Below, piece after piece: positions 17,961-26,381 of a stretch of DNA of 54,257 bases. The DNA comes from Aquabacterium sp. (lineage in GTDB: Bacteria > Pseudomonadota > Gammaproteobacteria > Burkholderiales > Burkholderiaceae_C). Each line of letters starts with the position of its first letter. The stretch's first letter is position 1. The translations under genes and the position numbers were made by a program. Below the pieces are notes generated by a model, which saw nothing but the letters and a program-made list of their open reading frames with translations, did no database searches and had not been told where the DNA came from. Location of the stretch: NCBI RefSeq assembly GCF_030652515.1, contig NZ_JAUSAR010000047.1:1-54257 (forward strand). Reading direction: 5' to 3'.

Positions 17961-18176
17961 TCACGATGCGCTGACCTCCAATGCCTTGGCGACAGGGATG
18001 GCATTTTGAGGGGCCGCGAGTGCTTCGCCTGACTTGAACTCGATTTCCAGTTCGCAGATCGAAGGTTTTCTTCCTTGCGCCTCAATCGTGCCCACATCGA
18101 AAGCAACTTCCAGATGCTCATCATCCTGACATGCACAAGGAGCCTGATCAAATGAGCGGACTTTGCCGTGCGTTGC
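17961..18176 (-). pseudogene. Remnant of a CYTH-domain (YgiF-type triphosphatase) gene
   Basis: The minus-strand frame has no start but reads ACQDDEHLEVAFDVGTIEAQ and then GRKPSICELEIEFKSGEALA before a TGA at 17961. The pattern EVAFDxGxI...CELEIEFKSG is the central strand pair of CYTH domains, as in inorganic triphosphatase YgiF and CYTH-CHAD proteins, where those glutamates bind the metal-phosphate. Both ends of the domain are missing: upstream is the stop codon of the TPR/trypsin-fold gene, in the same frame, and downstream the reading becomes unrelated. This is a fragment left by deletion, not a functional gene. Confidence 0.7.
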
Positions 18177-19391
18177 TCAAGGCGATGCAACGAGCACCTG
18201 CAAGCTGGACTTCATCGCACGCTCGTACAACTCATCTGTCCCGCTCGGGATGGGCTTCGATTCGACCGACTGGACGCCAAAGCGTTCGCCGAACCGTTGG
18301 CGCAAGGCGCCAATCAAGATCATGCGATCGGCCGCCATCGCGTTTGGCAAGCCCACGGCACCTTCACCGCCCTGCCCCAGCGCCATGCCGACCAAACGTC
18401 CGCCCTGGTCATACACTGGCCCGCCGCGAGGGCCATGGCCCGGCAACTCAATACCCAGGCGCCGCACACTTGGCGCAGTACCGGCCACAGGCATGCCAAG
18501 AAAACCCGGCCGCATCACTGGCCAAGCAGGTCGTCCAGTTCCGTCTTTCTGATAGTCCAAGGCAAAGGCGGGCGAGCCGGGGAAAGCATCTCGTGGTGCC
18601 ACGAGCTCTCTCCCTGCGACGGGCAAGGACTGCACCAGTGTCAGCAACACCAGCCCAAGAGACTCGTCCTGTTCATCCATCACAGCCGCGACGGTCTGCC
18701 CCAGGCCATTGCGCACCCAGATTGAGCCAGAAGATGGCAAAGCGGCACGCGGTGCCAGCGCATGGCGTCCATCTGCCAGCAGCAGGGCGGTGCCGACGGT
18801 CCTGGCGTCACGACTCACTGTCACGCCCGTGGCAAAAGGTGCCAAGCGGGCGGGCAGGGACAACAAGGCACCGTCTGCCAACAGCGCACCTGTCTGAAAG
18901 CGTTGGCGCGCCTCCTTCACCATGGGGTGATCAGGCTCACTGGCTTCGGCTTGCTTGAGCGTCTGCTCGGCCATGGACACCTGGCCGCCAAGGTTCAGTA
19001 GCCAGGCGTAGAACACCCGGCCCTCCACCTCGTCAGCATGGACACCGGCGGTGTGGGCCGCAAAGCCGAGTGCCTGGCGGTACTCACCGGCTTGCATGTG
19101 AGTGCGCAGGATGCCCAACTCGATGTGGGCGGCGTGTGCCTGAAGGGCCGCCTGCTCGAAAGCCTGTCGCGCACACTCGACGTTCCCTGTCCGAAGGCAG
19201 CTTTCGCCTTTGGCCAGCAGGCGCCGACGCTCGGCCAGCGATGATGGTGTGCTGCCGACCTCATGGTGGTGGTCGTGGGCTTGGTGCCTGGCAGATGACA
19301 CCCCAGTGCTGGCTGGGCCCGCGATGGTTGAAGAGGCCGCCACGCTCATCAGCGCGACGGCCCACCCCAGGGGCCAGCGCCGAATGATCAC
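18177..19391 (-). CDS. Secreted TPR protein with inactive trypsin-like domain
   Basis: A 404-residue exported protein. A signal peptide (MIIRRWPLGWAVALMSVAAS) is followed by a histidine-rich patch (ARHQAHDHHHEV), TPR-like helices around residues 50-170 (LRTGNVECARQAFEQAALQ), and a domain that follows trypsin-fold spacing: GTALLLADGRHALAP, DEQDESLGLVLL and LPGHGPRGGPVYDQGGRLVG. The last is the GxSGGP loop, but the catalytic serine is replaced by arginine, and the histidine and aspartate positions are also not conserved. It is therefore probably a binding or scaffold protein. The start overlaps the 5'-nucleotidase stop by four bases (ATGA). Confidence 0.8.
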   Translation of the reverse strand: MIIRRWPLGWAVALMSVAASSTIAGPASTGVSSARHQAHDHHHEVGSTPSSLAERRRLLAKGESCLRTGNVECARQAFEQAALQAHAAHIELGILRTHMQAGEYRQALGFAAHTAGVHADEVEGRVFYAWLLNLGGQVSMAEQTLKQAEASEPDHPMVKEARQRFQTGALLADGALLSLPARLAPFATGVTVSRDARTVGTALLLADGRHALAPRAALPSSGSIWVRNGLGQTVAAVMDEQDESLGLVLLTLVQSLPVAGRELVAPRDAFPGSPAFALDYQKDGTGRPAWPVMRPGFLGMPVAGTAPSVRRLGIELPGHGPRGGPVYDQGGRLVGMALGQGGEGAVGLPNAMAADRMILIGALRQRFGERFGVQSVESKPIPSGTDELYERAMKSSLQVLVASP

Positions 19392-21328
19392 TGGCGGGTG
19401 ATCCGAGGCTTGGCCAGCACGGCGCTCGCGGGGTTGTAGGCTGGGTTCGGGATTTTGAAGCCTGTCAGATAGGCGGTCAGTGCATCGATGTCCTGGGCGC
19501 CGCCCAGCTGGGCAGTGCCACCCACCAAGACGCTGAAGCCGTCACCCCCGGTGGCCATGAAGTTGTTCACGGTCACGCGGTAAGTCTTGGTGGGGCTGTG
19601 CACCACGCCACCCAGGACCAGGACCTCGGTGGGGCCCATGACCACGGGCGGGGTCACCGTCACATCCGTGGGGGTGAGTGTCACCTCGGTGATGCGGGTG
19701 CCGCAGGTACCGGCCGAGTTCCAGGTGTACTTCAGGCCATTGGAGACCTGCATGATGCGGTTGGCCGTTTGGCCATTGCAGCCGCTGAACTGCTGCTCCA
19801 GCACATCCTTGATTTGCTGGGCCGTCAGCGTCAAGGTCACCAGGCTGTTGCCGAAGGGCTGCGCGGTGAAGGCATCGCCGTAGGTCAAGTCATAGGGGTA
19901 GGTACCTGCGACATTGACGAAGCCGGGGTTGCGCACGCCACCAGCGTTCATGAAGGCGATCACGGCACCACCCAGGCTGGCCGGTTGGGTGGCGGCCAAC
20001 TGGGCGTCAGCGATCAGGTCACCGGCTTCCATCTCACCGGCCGTGTTGGCGCCGTTGCTCATCGGGGCGGTGATGGTGGCAATGACCGCATTGGCCAATG
20101 GCGACACGGCGGCCTTGTAGGCGCTCACCACGTTCTTGACCTCGGGGTGGGCCGCAATGGCATTGTTGATGGCGGCATCACTGCGGTCCACCAGAACATT
20201 GCGCGGACTCACGGCGACGATGTCGCGCGTGCTGGGGTTGATGGTCACGTCCACCTCGGTCAGCGCGCGGCCAAAGGCGCTGGAGCTCGTCACCGGCACC
20301 AGGCGACCTGCCTTGTTGGGCAGGCCAGCCGTGCGGGCCGTGGTCACTGCATTGCTCAGCGAAGTGCCGCGCACGTCAATGGTGTTGGCCGAGCAGTTGT
20401 AGGCCGCGTGCGTGTGGCCGCTGATCACCAGGTCCACAGCATTGTCCAGGCGCTTGACGATGGCGCGAAGGTCGGAATCAGTGCCGTCGGTGTTCTTCAG
20501 GTCGCCGGTGCAACCGTTGATGTCGCTGGTGATCGCTTGGTTTGGCACACCGGTGACTTGGTTCTGAAAGCCACCTTGGTGCAACAGCACCACGATGGAT
20601 TCGATGCCTTGCGCACGAAGGCGAGGAATCAGTGCGTTGACGGTGTCGGCTTCGTCCTGAAAACTCAGCCCGGCCACGCCCGTGGGGGTGACGATGCCGG
20701 GCGTACCCTTGAGGGTCATGCCGATGAAAGCCACCTTCACACCGTTGAACGTCTTCACGCCGTAGGCCGGTAGCAGGGGTTTGCCGGTGGCGGTTTCCAG
20801 CACGTTGGCCGACAGCCACTTGAACTTGGCGCCATCGAAGGTGCCAGGGGCCGCTGAGCCGAATCCCTTGCAGCTGTTGGCTTCCTGCACGCTGCCTGTG
20901 AACTTGCAGCCGCCACTTTGCAGGCGCTTGAGCTCATCCTTGCCTTTGTCGAACTCGTGGTTGCCAACGGCGTTGAACTCCACGCCGATCTTGTTGAGCG
21001 TTTCCACGGCCGGTTCATCGAAGAACAGGGCCGAAATCAAGGGGGATGCGCCAATGTAGTCACCGGCGCCAACGACCACGTTCAAGGGATTGCTCGCCTT
21101 CATGCGTGCCACATAGGCCGCCATGTACTCGGCCCCACCAACCGCCGGACGACTGGCCGTTGGCACCAGGGTGTTGACACCGAAGGTGCCCGGCGTCTCC
21201 AGGTTGCCGTGATAATCATTGAAGCCAATGATCTTGACGGTGAATGGGGGCTTGGGGCCGGTGGTTTGGGCGCTGACGCCAGCAGAGAAGGCCAACGCCA
21301 GGCTGGCGCACAAGGTGCGGATGATCAT
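19388..21328 (-). CDS. Secreted bifunctional metallophosphatase/5'-nucleotidase
   Basis: Periplasmic or extracellular enzyme that removes phosphate from nucleotides, of the UshA/NucA family. The 646-residue precursor has a signal peptide ending near GVSAQTT, an N-terminal calcineurin-like domain with metal ligands in IGFNDYHGNL, VVGAGDYIGAS, VGNHEFDKG and SGHTHAAYNC, and a C-terminal 5'-nucleotidase domain with NAGGVRNPG and YGDAFTAQPFGNSLV. AGGAG stands before the ATG. It is the middle gene of a unit with an upstream PEP-CTERM gene (39-base gap) and the downstream TPR/trypsin-fold gene (four-base overlap). Confidence 0.95.
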   Translation of the reverse strand: MIIRTLCASLALAFSAGVSAQTTGPKPPFTVKIIGFNDYHGNLETPGTFGVNTLVPTASRPAVGGAEYMAAYVARMKASNPLNVVVGAGDYIGASPLISALFFDEPAVETLNKIGVEFNAVGNHEFDKGKDELKRLQSGGCKFTGSVQEANSCKGFGSAAPGTFDGAKFKWLSANVLETATGKPLLPAYGVKTFNGVKVAFIGMTLKGTPGIVTPTGVAGLSFQDEADTVNALIPRLRAQGIESIVVLLHQGGFQNQVTGVPNQAITSDINGCTGDLKNTDGTDSDLRAIVKRLDNAVDLVISGHTHAAYNCSANTIDVRGTSLSNAVTTARTAGLPNKAGRLVPVTSSSAFGRALTEVDVTINPSTRDIVAVSPRNVLVDRSDAAINNAIAAHPEVKNVVSAYKAAVSPLANAVIATITAPMSNGANTAGEMEAGDLIADAQLAATQPASLGGAVIAFMNAGGVRNPGFVNVAGTYPYDLTYGDAFTAQPFGNSLVTLTLTAQQIKDVLEQQFSGCNGQTANRIMQVSNGLKYTWNSAGTCGTRITEVTLTPTDVTVTPPVVMGPTEVLVLGGVVHSPTKTYRVTVNNFMATGGDGFSVLVGGTAQLGGAQDIDALTAYLTGFKIPNPAYNPASAVLAKPRITRQ

Positions 21329-21367
21329 TTTGAAACTCCTGAGTGGATGTGGATCAGCGAGAAGGAG

Positions 21368-21976
21368 TCAGCGCGAAGATGTGCGGCGCGAAGAGACCAG
21401 CCATGCCAGGCCCAGCACGGCGAATACCAGGGTCGAGGGTTCGGGAACGGCACTCACGCTCAGCTTGAGGGCGCCAGAGGTGGCATTGAGCGGGCTGAGG
21501 CCACCGGCGCCGTCGTCGAGCATCAGGGATTGCGTCAGCACGCCACTGATGCTGTAGCTACCGGCACCCAGCGTGAATACGCCACGGCTGAAGGCGCTGT
21601 TCAACAAGGCGGCGTCATGGTCATCGCCAATGTCGGGGGCGCTGCCGTAGAGCTGAACGGGCACGCTGCTGGTGGCGCCCAACAGCGTGCCATGGTTGAA
21701 CACATTGAAGACATCACCAGCCATGCTGGCATCGACCACGGTCAACTGCCCGACGAAACCATCGGCGATGGTGAAGTTGAAGTCCAGCGACGTTCCGTAG
21801 CCCGTTGAATTGGTGTAGTCGTTGTCAATCCACTCTGTGCCACCAGACACGGCGGAGAAATTATCGACACCGAATGCTTGCCACTGGCCATCTGCGGACA
21901 GCGGTGTGGACGTGGCATGCGCGGTAAAGGCCGACGCAGCCAGCACTGTCAGCAAGGCGGATTTGAAAAATGACAT
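21368..21976 (-). CDS. PEP-CTERM sorted surface protein
   Basis: Exported protein sorted by the exosortase/PEP-CTERM pathway. The ATG at 21976 gives a signal peptide MSFFKSALLTVLAASAFTAHA; the mature part is rich in Gly, Ser, Thr and Asp as in extracellular beta-sandwich proteins. The C-terminus has the sorting signal VPEPSTLVFAVLGLAWLVSS followed by a basic tail: PEP motif, membrane helix, arginines. 203 residues in total. No exosortase is encoded in this window. It is the first gene of the nucleotidase unit. Confidence 0.92.
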   Translation of the reverse strand: MSFFKSALLTVLAASAFTAHATSTPLSADGQWQAFGVDNFSAVSGGTEWIDNDYTNSTGYGTSLDFNFTIADGFVGQLTVVDASMAGDVFNVFNHGTLLGATSSVPVQLYGSAPDIGDDHDAALLNSAFSRGVFTLGAGSYSISGVLTQSLMLDDGAGGLSPLNATSGALKLSVSAVPEPSTLVFAVLGLAWLVSSRRTSSR

Positions 21977-22452
21977 GACGCGCTCCAAGTTTGAATGGCT
22001 TGGCGTGCATCAGAACAAGGCGGCATGACGCATTGATGGATCACACATGATCCGATCGAAGCACCTTACGAGGGAATGAAACCCGCCACCTCGCCAACCA
22101 CATTGCCTCTCTTGACTGCGACAGCGCTGGCACGCCGACGAGCAGCAATAAGGCCGTCAAGGCCCAATCGACGGCTTCGTTCACGCTGAACGGCACCACC
22201 AAGGCCGGCAAGGTCCCTTCGGTGACTGCCCTGATGGGCAGCCTCGCTGGTAAGTCCTGCACCACCACGGCGCAGTGAGTCCCCTGCCGCAAAAGCTCAG
22301 CTTAGGCTGGTTCAAATGCCGCACATGCGTTTGGATTCCGCCGTCATCTCGCTTGCATGGCAGATCAATGCGCAAGGCTCCATCTTGGCCTCGCTGAGGG
22401 AAGCCAATGGCACGACGTCCGTGGTTCGGCTGACGGCCAAACCCTGATCAAC
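21977..22452. other. Intergenic stretch with an unexplained open frame
   Basis: About 475 bases between the PEP-CTERM gene start and the end of the histidine kinase gene. It must hold the promoter of the PEP-CTERM operon, but I find no convincing -35/-10 pair or -24/-12 site. On the plus strand, a frame open from 22051 to the TGA at 22278 reads CDSAGTPTSSNKAVKAQSTA and later KVPSVTALMGSLAGKSC, without a start codon; it could be the tail of a lost gene or chance. Confidence 0.4.
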
Positions 22453-23592
22453 TCACCGCCGACCACTGACCCGGGGCAAACGAAGCTCGAAGCAGGTGGC
22501 AGACACATCGGACGTGACGGTGACACTGCCTCCGTGCGCCATGGCAATGTGCCGCACAACGTACAGGCCAAGGCCCAGGTTGGCACCGGCCAAAGAATCT
22601 CCGTGCTCTTCCTCACCCTTACCTCTCGCACGGACGAGTGGCTCAAATATCTGGGGCAACACATCAGCAGGGATAGGCTGGCCTTCATTGCAGACCGTCA
22701 GCACCATTTGTCCTGGCAGGGAGCCGTCCAGCGCAACGCGGATGGGCTTGCCTGGAAGGCCATATTTCAGCGCGTTGAAAACAAGGTTTGACAAAGCCTG
22801 ATGCAGGCGCCTTGAGTCCCATTCGCCCTGCATCGCTCCTTGCACCTTCAGTTCAAGAAGACAGCTGGGATTGACCGCGCTGATCTCGTCCAAGGTATCC
22901 CGCACGAACCCATCGAGTTGGAGCGGCGCCGGATTGACGGTGAGCTCGGCGCCGAAACGATCCCCGGTGTACTCCATGAGGTCGTCCAGCAGCGCCTTCA
23001 TCTGGGCAACGCTGCGCAGAACCATCCCCACGGAGCGTGCATTTTTCGGGTCAACGCGCAGCACGGCTGCACAGTTTTTGATGGTGGAGAGGGGGCCACG
23101 CAGATCGTGACCCAGTACGCCCAGAAAGAGGTCTCGTGTTTTCGACACTTCGGCCACAAAAGCGGTCAACGACTCGGCCACCGCTTGATCAACCGCCTCA
23201 TTGAAACGAATCACGTCTTCCAGATCTTCAGCATGTGCATCTCGGGAACATGCGCTCCATAGCCGTAGAACTGTCGCACGCAAGGCTCGATACTCGGAGA
23301 CCATCTGCTCGACATCGAAGCCCTGACGCTCGCGTTGACGGGCATGGCTGCGGGAAGGCAGGTTTCTTGATGTGGAAACATGGGAGCTGTTGCCTTCTGA
23401 TTTGGCCTGGCGCTCGTCTTCGCCCTGTGGGCGGTGCATGTCCGCCGCCATTTTTTGCAGGATCAACTTGCCGTGGTCACGCAAAGCCTCTTCATCCAGG
23501 TTTTCTGCTGCCGCAACCTCGTTGCGAGCAAACGTGACCCAGTCCGCCAAGATCGGCTCCAAATTGGCCAGGATGAAGTTTGAAAGGCGCAT
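22453..23592 (-). CDS. Soluble sensor histidine kinase with RsbRD-like N-terminal domain
   Basis: Cytoplasmic histidine kinase of 379 residues without membrane helices. The N-terminal 150 residues (FILANLEPILADWVTFAR and a following helical part) resemble the RsbRD N-terminal sensory domain. HisKA follows with phospho-acceptor His162 in GVLGHDLRGPLSTI, then a HATPase domain with the N-box HQALSNLVFNALKYG, the G1 loop VCNEGQPIP and the G2 box ANLGLGLYVVRHI. No response regulator gene is adjacent, so the partner is unknown. Confidence 0.9.
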   Translation of the reverse strand: MRLSNFILANLEPILADWVTFARNEVAAAENLDEEALRDHGKLILQKMAADMHRPQGEDERQAKSEGNSSHVSTSRNLPSRSHARQRERQGFDVEQMVSEYRALRATVLRLWSACSRDAHAEDLEDVIRFNEAVDQAVAESLTAFVAEVSKTRDLFLGVLGHDLRGPLSTIKNCAAVLRVDPKNARSVGMVLRSVAQMKALLDDLMEYTGDRFGAELTVNPAPLQLDGFVRDTLDEISAVNPSCLLELKVQGAMQGEWDSRRLHQALSNLVFNALKYGLPGKPIRVALDGSLPGQMVLTVCNEGQPIPADVLPQIFEPLVRARGKGEEEHGDSLAGANLGLGLYVVRHIAMAHGGSVTVTSDVSATCFELRLPRVSGRR

Positions 23593-23769
23593 GGGCCATT
23601 CTCGGCTGAAACGTCATCAAAACAAAGGCAACAGGATGGCGCACCAAACGGCCCAGCAGGCTCAAGACAACCCATTTGAGTGATTGCGCCCTAGGGGCTA
23701 CCCGCATCACACTGCCAAGGTGTCTCTATAAATCAAAGCCAGGAAGGGCGGCCTGGCTACCGTTGAATC

Positions 23770-24234
23770 ATGCAAATTTCAAGCATTGGTCGAAAATTCT
23801 TCAGCATCGGATGGGTGTCGTTTCTCTTGGCAACCGGCAGTCATGCAGAGGTTTTCAAATGGGTGGATGCCGCCGGGCAAACGCACTATTCCGAACGAAA
23901 GGCTGATGCCAATGGCTCCAAAGCCATCGAAGTGAAGATCCCGCGGGCACCCCAACCTCCGCAAACGTCGGTCCCATCAGCAGACTATTTGCGTGCACAA
24001 AGCAAGTTCGCCGTGCCGCCGGCCGCATCAGCGGACATGCAGCACAAATCCTCTTTTCGGAATGCCCCGCAGTCGGTCTCTGACGGCAGAGACCACGGCA
24101 CGGATGGATCGCGCTGCGCTCTTGCCCGCGACGTGCTCAGTGGCGCAGTCAGGCATGGCAATGGGAAACCCACTGATCAATATGACCGTGAAGTTGCTCA
24201 AAACGACATCAGGGCTTTTTGCCGATCGCGGTAA
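23770..24234 (+). CDS. DUF4124 domain exported protein
   Basis: Exported 154-residue protein with a signal peptide (FFSIGWVSFLLATGSHA) followed directly by the DUF4124 motif EVFKWVDAAGQTHYSERK, common in proteobacterial envelope proteins of unknown role. The remainder is low-complexity up to a cysteine-containing C-terminal part, GSRCALARDVLSGAVRHG and DIRAFCRSR. A TATAAA at about 23727 may be the -10 element, and AGCCAGG/CCTGGCT (23737-23758) forms a hairpin in the leader. Confidence 0.85.
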   Translation: MQISSIGRKFFSIGWVSFLLATGSHAEVFKWVDAAGQTHYSERKADANGSKAIEVKIPRAPQPPQTSVPSADYLRAQSKFAVPPAASADMQHKSSFRNAPQSVSDGRDHGTDGSRCALARDVLSGAVRHGNGKPTDQYDREVAQNDIRAFCRSR

Positions 24235-24343
24235 GCGCCATCAATCTGCGGTTTTCACGATGACTTCTATCGTGTAATTCGAATTTACGCGAAGTATCCG
24301 CGCTGCTAACTTGGCCGATCCTGAACCCGAAAAAAGGATCGCC

Positions 24344-24622
24344 ATGAAGTGCCCAACCTGCCCAGACACCACCTTGACCATGTCCGAGCGCCAAGGGGTC
24401 GAGATTGACTATTGCCCGCAATGCCGAGGGGTGTGGCTTGATCGCGGAGAACTCGACAAGCTGCTGGAAAGATCAAATGCGCAGGAGCCCGCGCGCGCCG
24501 CTGCCGTGCCAGATGCACGGCAAGCACAACGTCGCCCTGACTTCGTGGATTCAGACTACCCCCATTCCCAGGGGCAGCGCCACTACCGCAAAAAATCCTG
24601 GCTCAGCGAGATTTTCGACTGA
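24344..24622 (+). CDS. Zinc-ribbon protein, zf-TFIIB type
   Basis: Small 92-residue protein. The ATG at 24344 has AAGGA 5-6 bases upstream; the frame is open further upstream but without a better start. The N-terminus MKCPTCPDTTLTMSERQGVE and YCPQCRGVWLDRGELDKL match the zf-TFIIB zinc-ribbon family (two CPxC knuckles plus WLDRGELDK). The C-terminal part is charged and ends in KKSWLSEIFD, as in many homologues. Function unknown. Its end overlaps by 20 bases the end of the convergent 2TM gene. Confidence 0.88.
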   Translation: MKCPTCPDTTLTMSERQGVEIDYCPQCRGVWLDRGELDKLLERSNAQEPARAAAVPDARQAQRRPDFVDSDYPHSQGQRHYRKKSWLSEIFD

Positions 24623-24806
24623 GCATCAGCCAGACGGTGCCATGCGCGGCCAGGCCAATGCCCCAGCCCCAGGCCACGATGCTGGCCCAGTCATGCTCGG
24701 CCGACGTGGTCTGGTTGATGCGCCACAAACCGGCCACCACGATGACGTAAACCACAGCGTGGATGACGAAACTCAGCTGCAACAAACTGCGTTGACGGGT
24801 GGCCAT
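24603..24806 (-). CDS. Small 2TM-domain membrane protein
   Basis: 67-residue protein with two membrane helices, LSFVIHAVVYVIVVAGLWRI and WGWGIGLAAHGTVWLMLS, separated by a short polar loop (NQTTSAEHDW). This is the layout of the 2TM domain family, where the first helix carries FxxHxxxYxxV and the second GxxxHxxxxF/W. It has a basic end (RKSR). Function unknown; overlaps the convergent zinc-ribbon gene by 20 bases. Confidence 0.8.
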   Translation of the reverse strand: MATRQRSLLQLSFVIHAVVYVIVVAGLWRINQTTSAEHDWASIVAWGWGIGLAAHGTVWLMLSRKSR

Positions 24807-25029
24807 GGCTACGATCCAGATTCAATGTTGAAAACCGAGAATCTAGGCATCGCGCACCAGCTTGGCTCGCCTTTACCCGCCATTGATTTGACTGAGGGCG
24901 CCATGACGCCATCCAAAGGCCAAGATGTAAGCACATGATTTCAGCGCCCACACGCGCTCAAAATCCCCGCCCATCCAAAGGACAATGGACCTCCCGCAAC
25001 CAAGGACCATCCTCCCGATGGAAGCCCCC

Positions 25030-25230
25030 ATGACTCAAGAGAAAAGCCCTTCATCCGAAACGATCGCTGGATGGGATTCAACCCCCGTGGCCGGCAAAGG
25101 TTTGAGGCTGCGTTTCCTCAACCAAGGGCAGAACAAAGGCCAACTCGAGTCCGGGCCATGGGTCATGCTGAGCGCGAAGCAGTGCCGGGCCTTGGCCGAG
25201 GAGTTGCTTCAGGAATCGGAGAAGATCTGA
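25030..25230 (+). CDS. Small hypothetical protein
   Basis: Possible gene of 66 residues from the ATG at 25030 (MTQEKSPSSETIAGWDSTP); a start at 24985 would add 15 residues. The C-terminal two thirds, KGLRLRFLNQGQNKGQLESG followed by PWVMLSAKQCRALAEELLQE, looks like a real small alpha/beta protein. A weak GGA lies 9 bases before the start. It overlaps the convergent acyltransferase by 68 bases. No function can be assigned. Confidence 0.55.
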   Translation: MTQEKSPSSETIAGWDSTPVAGKGLRLRFLNQGQNKGQLESGPWVMLSAKQCRALAEELLQESEKI

Positions 25231-26344
25231 GCCACGCCATGCGCCGCCCCCACTGAATCGCCGGCAACTCCACGTACCGATGCAAGAGCGTGGAGGCGAT
25301 CAGGGTGCCGGGCACAGCCACCAGCACGACCGTCACCCCGGTCGGCACCAAACCCATGCCCAACTGCCTCACGCACACCCAGGTCACCAGTTGCACGATG
25401 GGCATGTGGATCAGGTAGGTGGCGTATGAGCGCTCGCCAAGCCAGCGCACAAGCCGTGAATCGAATGCTTTCGCAAAAGTCCAGCGCGCTGTGCGGCTGA
25501 CCAGGTCAGAGGCCTTTCCGTTCAGCAGCATCATGCAGACAAACGCCGCCCAAATCAGGATCGGGCTGGTGCCCGTGGTGTTCATCAACAGTCCAGCCAC
25601 CAGCATCAGCAGGGCCAATGGAAAGGCCGCGATGTCGGCCCTGGCCTTGATCAGAAAACGCGTGGCGATGCCCACGCCAAAGTAAAGCCCTGCCCCCGGC
25701 AGCACGCTGGGCAGCATGAACTCGCCAAACACACCCTTGGTGTACAGCGTATAGCCCCACATCGCCAAAGCCACCAGCAGAACTTGACCCAGGCGGTGCA
25801 TGGCCAAGGCCACCACCAAGGGCGCCACCAGGTAGAACTGCCACTCCAGTGACAGGCTCCACGCCGGGCCCAGGAACATGTATTGCGACTCGTACAGCAC
25901 CTGGCTGGAAACGGCCCCATGCAGCAGTGACAAGTGCGCGGCCAGGTGCCAAGGCAGGTCGCCGCTGGCCAGGCTTTCCGACTGCATGAGCATGCGGTGC
26001 GTGGCGGGCGTCAGGTCACCCCAGGGGTGCCGCAGGAAGGTGTCAAACGCCAGGCAGGTGCCGCCAATGCCGGCCAGCAAGGCCACCGCGTAGACCGGAT
26101 AAATGCGCAAAAAGCGGCGCACGATGTAGCGCGGATAGGGCTCGCGCCGCGCCAACAGCAGGTGAGTGATCACGAAACCGCTGAGGATGGTGAACACCAT
26201 GACCGAGCAGTCGGCCGCTTGCCCCACGGCGTGGGCCAGCCAGGGCACCAACTGGCTGAGGCCGGTGAACGACATGATGTGACTGAACACCACCGTCCAC
26301 GCCAGCCAGGCCCTGAGCCCTTCCAGTCCGCCAAACCGCCGCAT
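25163..26344 (-). CDS. Membrane acyltransferase, OafA/YrhL (acyltransferase 3) family
   Basis: Integral membrane O-acyltransferase that modifies surface sugars or other envelope molecules. The 393-residue protein starts with LEGLRAWLAWTVVFSHIM, the family's first helix with the catalytic histidine, and has RRFLRIYPVYAVALLAG, the RxxRxxP-type motif, then about ten hydrophobic segments, with SLSLEWQFYLVAPLVVAL as another hallmark. The C-terminus is soluble and short. Its substrate is unknown and no polysaccharide cluster is adjacent. Confidence 0.92.
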   Translation of the reverse strand: MRRFGGLEGLRAWLAWTVVFSHIMSFTGLSQLVPWLAHAVGQAADCSVMVFTILSGFVITHLLLARREPYPRYIVRRFLRIYPVYAVALLAGIGGTCLAFDTFLRHPWGDLTPATHRMLMQSESLASGDLPWHLAAHLSLLHGAVSSQVLYESQYMFLGPAWSLSLEWQFYLVAPLVVALAMHRLGQVLLVALAMWGYTLYTKGVFGEFMLPSVLPGAGLYFGVGIATRFLIKARADIAAFPLALLMLVAGLLMNTTGTSPILIWAAFVCMMLLNGKASDLVSRTARWTFAKAFDSRLVRWLGERSYATYLIHMPIVQLVTWVCVRQLGMGLVPTGVTVVLVAVPGTLIASTLLHRYVELPAIQWGRRMAWLRSSPIPEATPRPRPGTASRSA

Positions 26345-26381
26345 CGTGTCCGCCCCTGGCCAAAGGGACGGATTTTAAAGC

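Noticed and set aside
17690..17974. Plus-strand open frame of 94 codons
   Set aside because: No ribosome site, no recognisable pattern, and it overlaps the CYTH remnant on the other strand.
19598..21808. Long plus-strand frames opposite the nucleotidase and PEP-CTERM genes
   Set aside because: Shadow frames: composition is unlike a protein and both minus-strand genes have signal peptides and family motifs.
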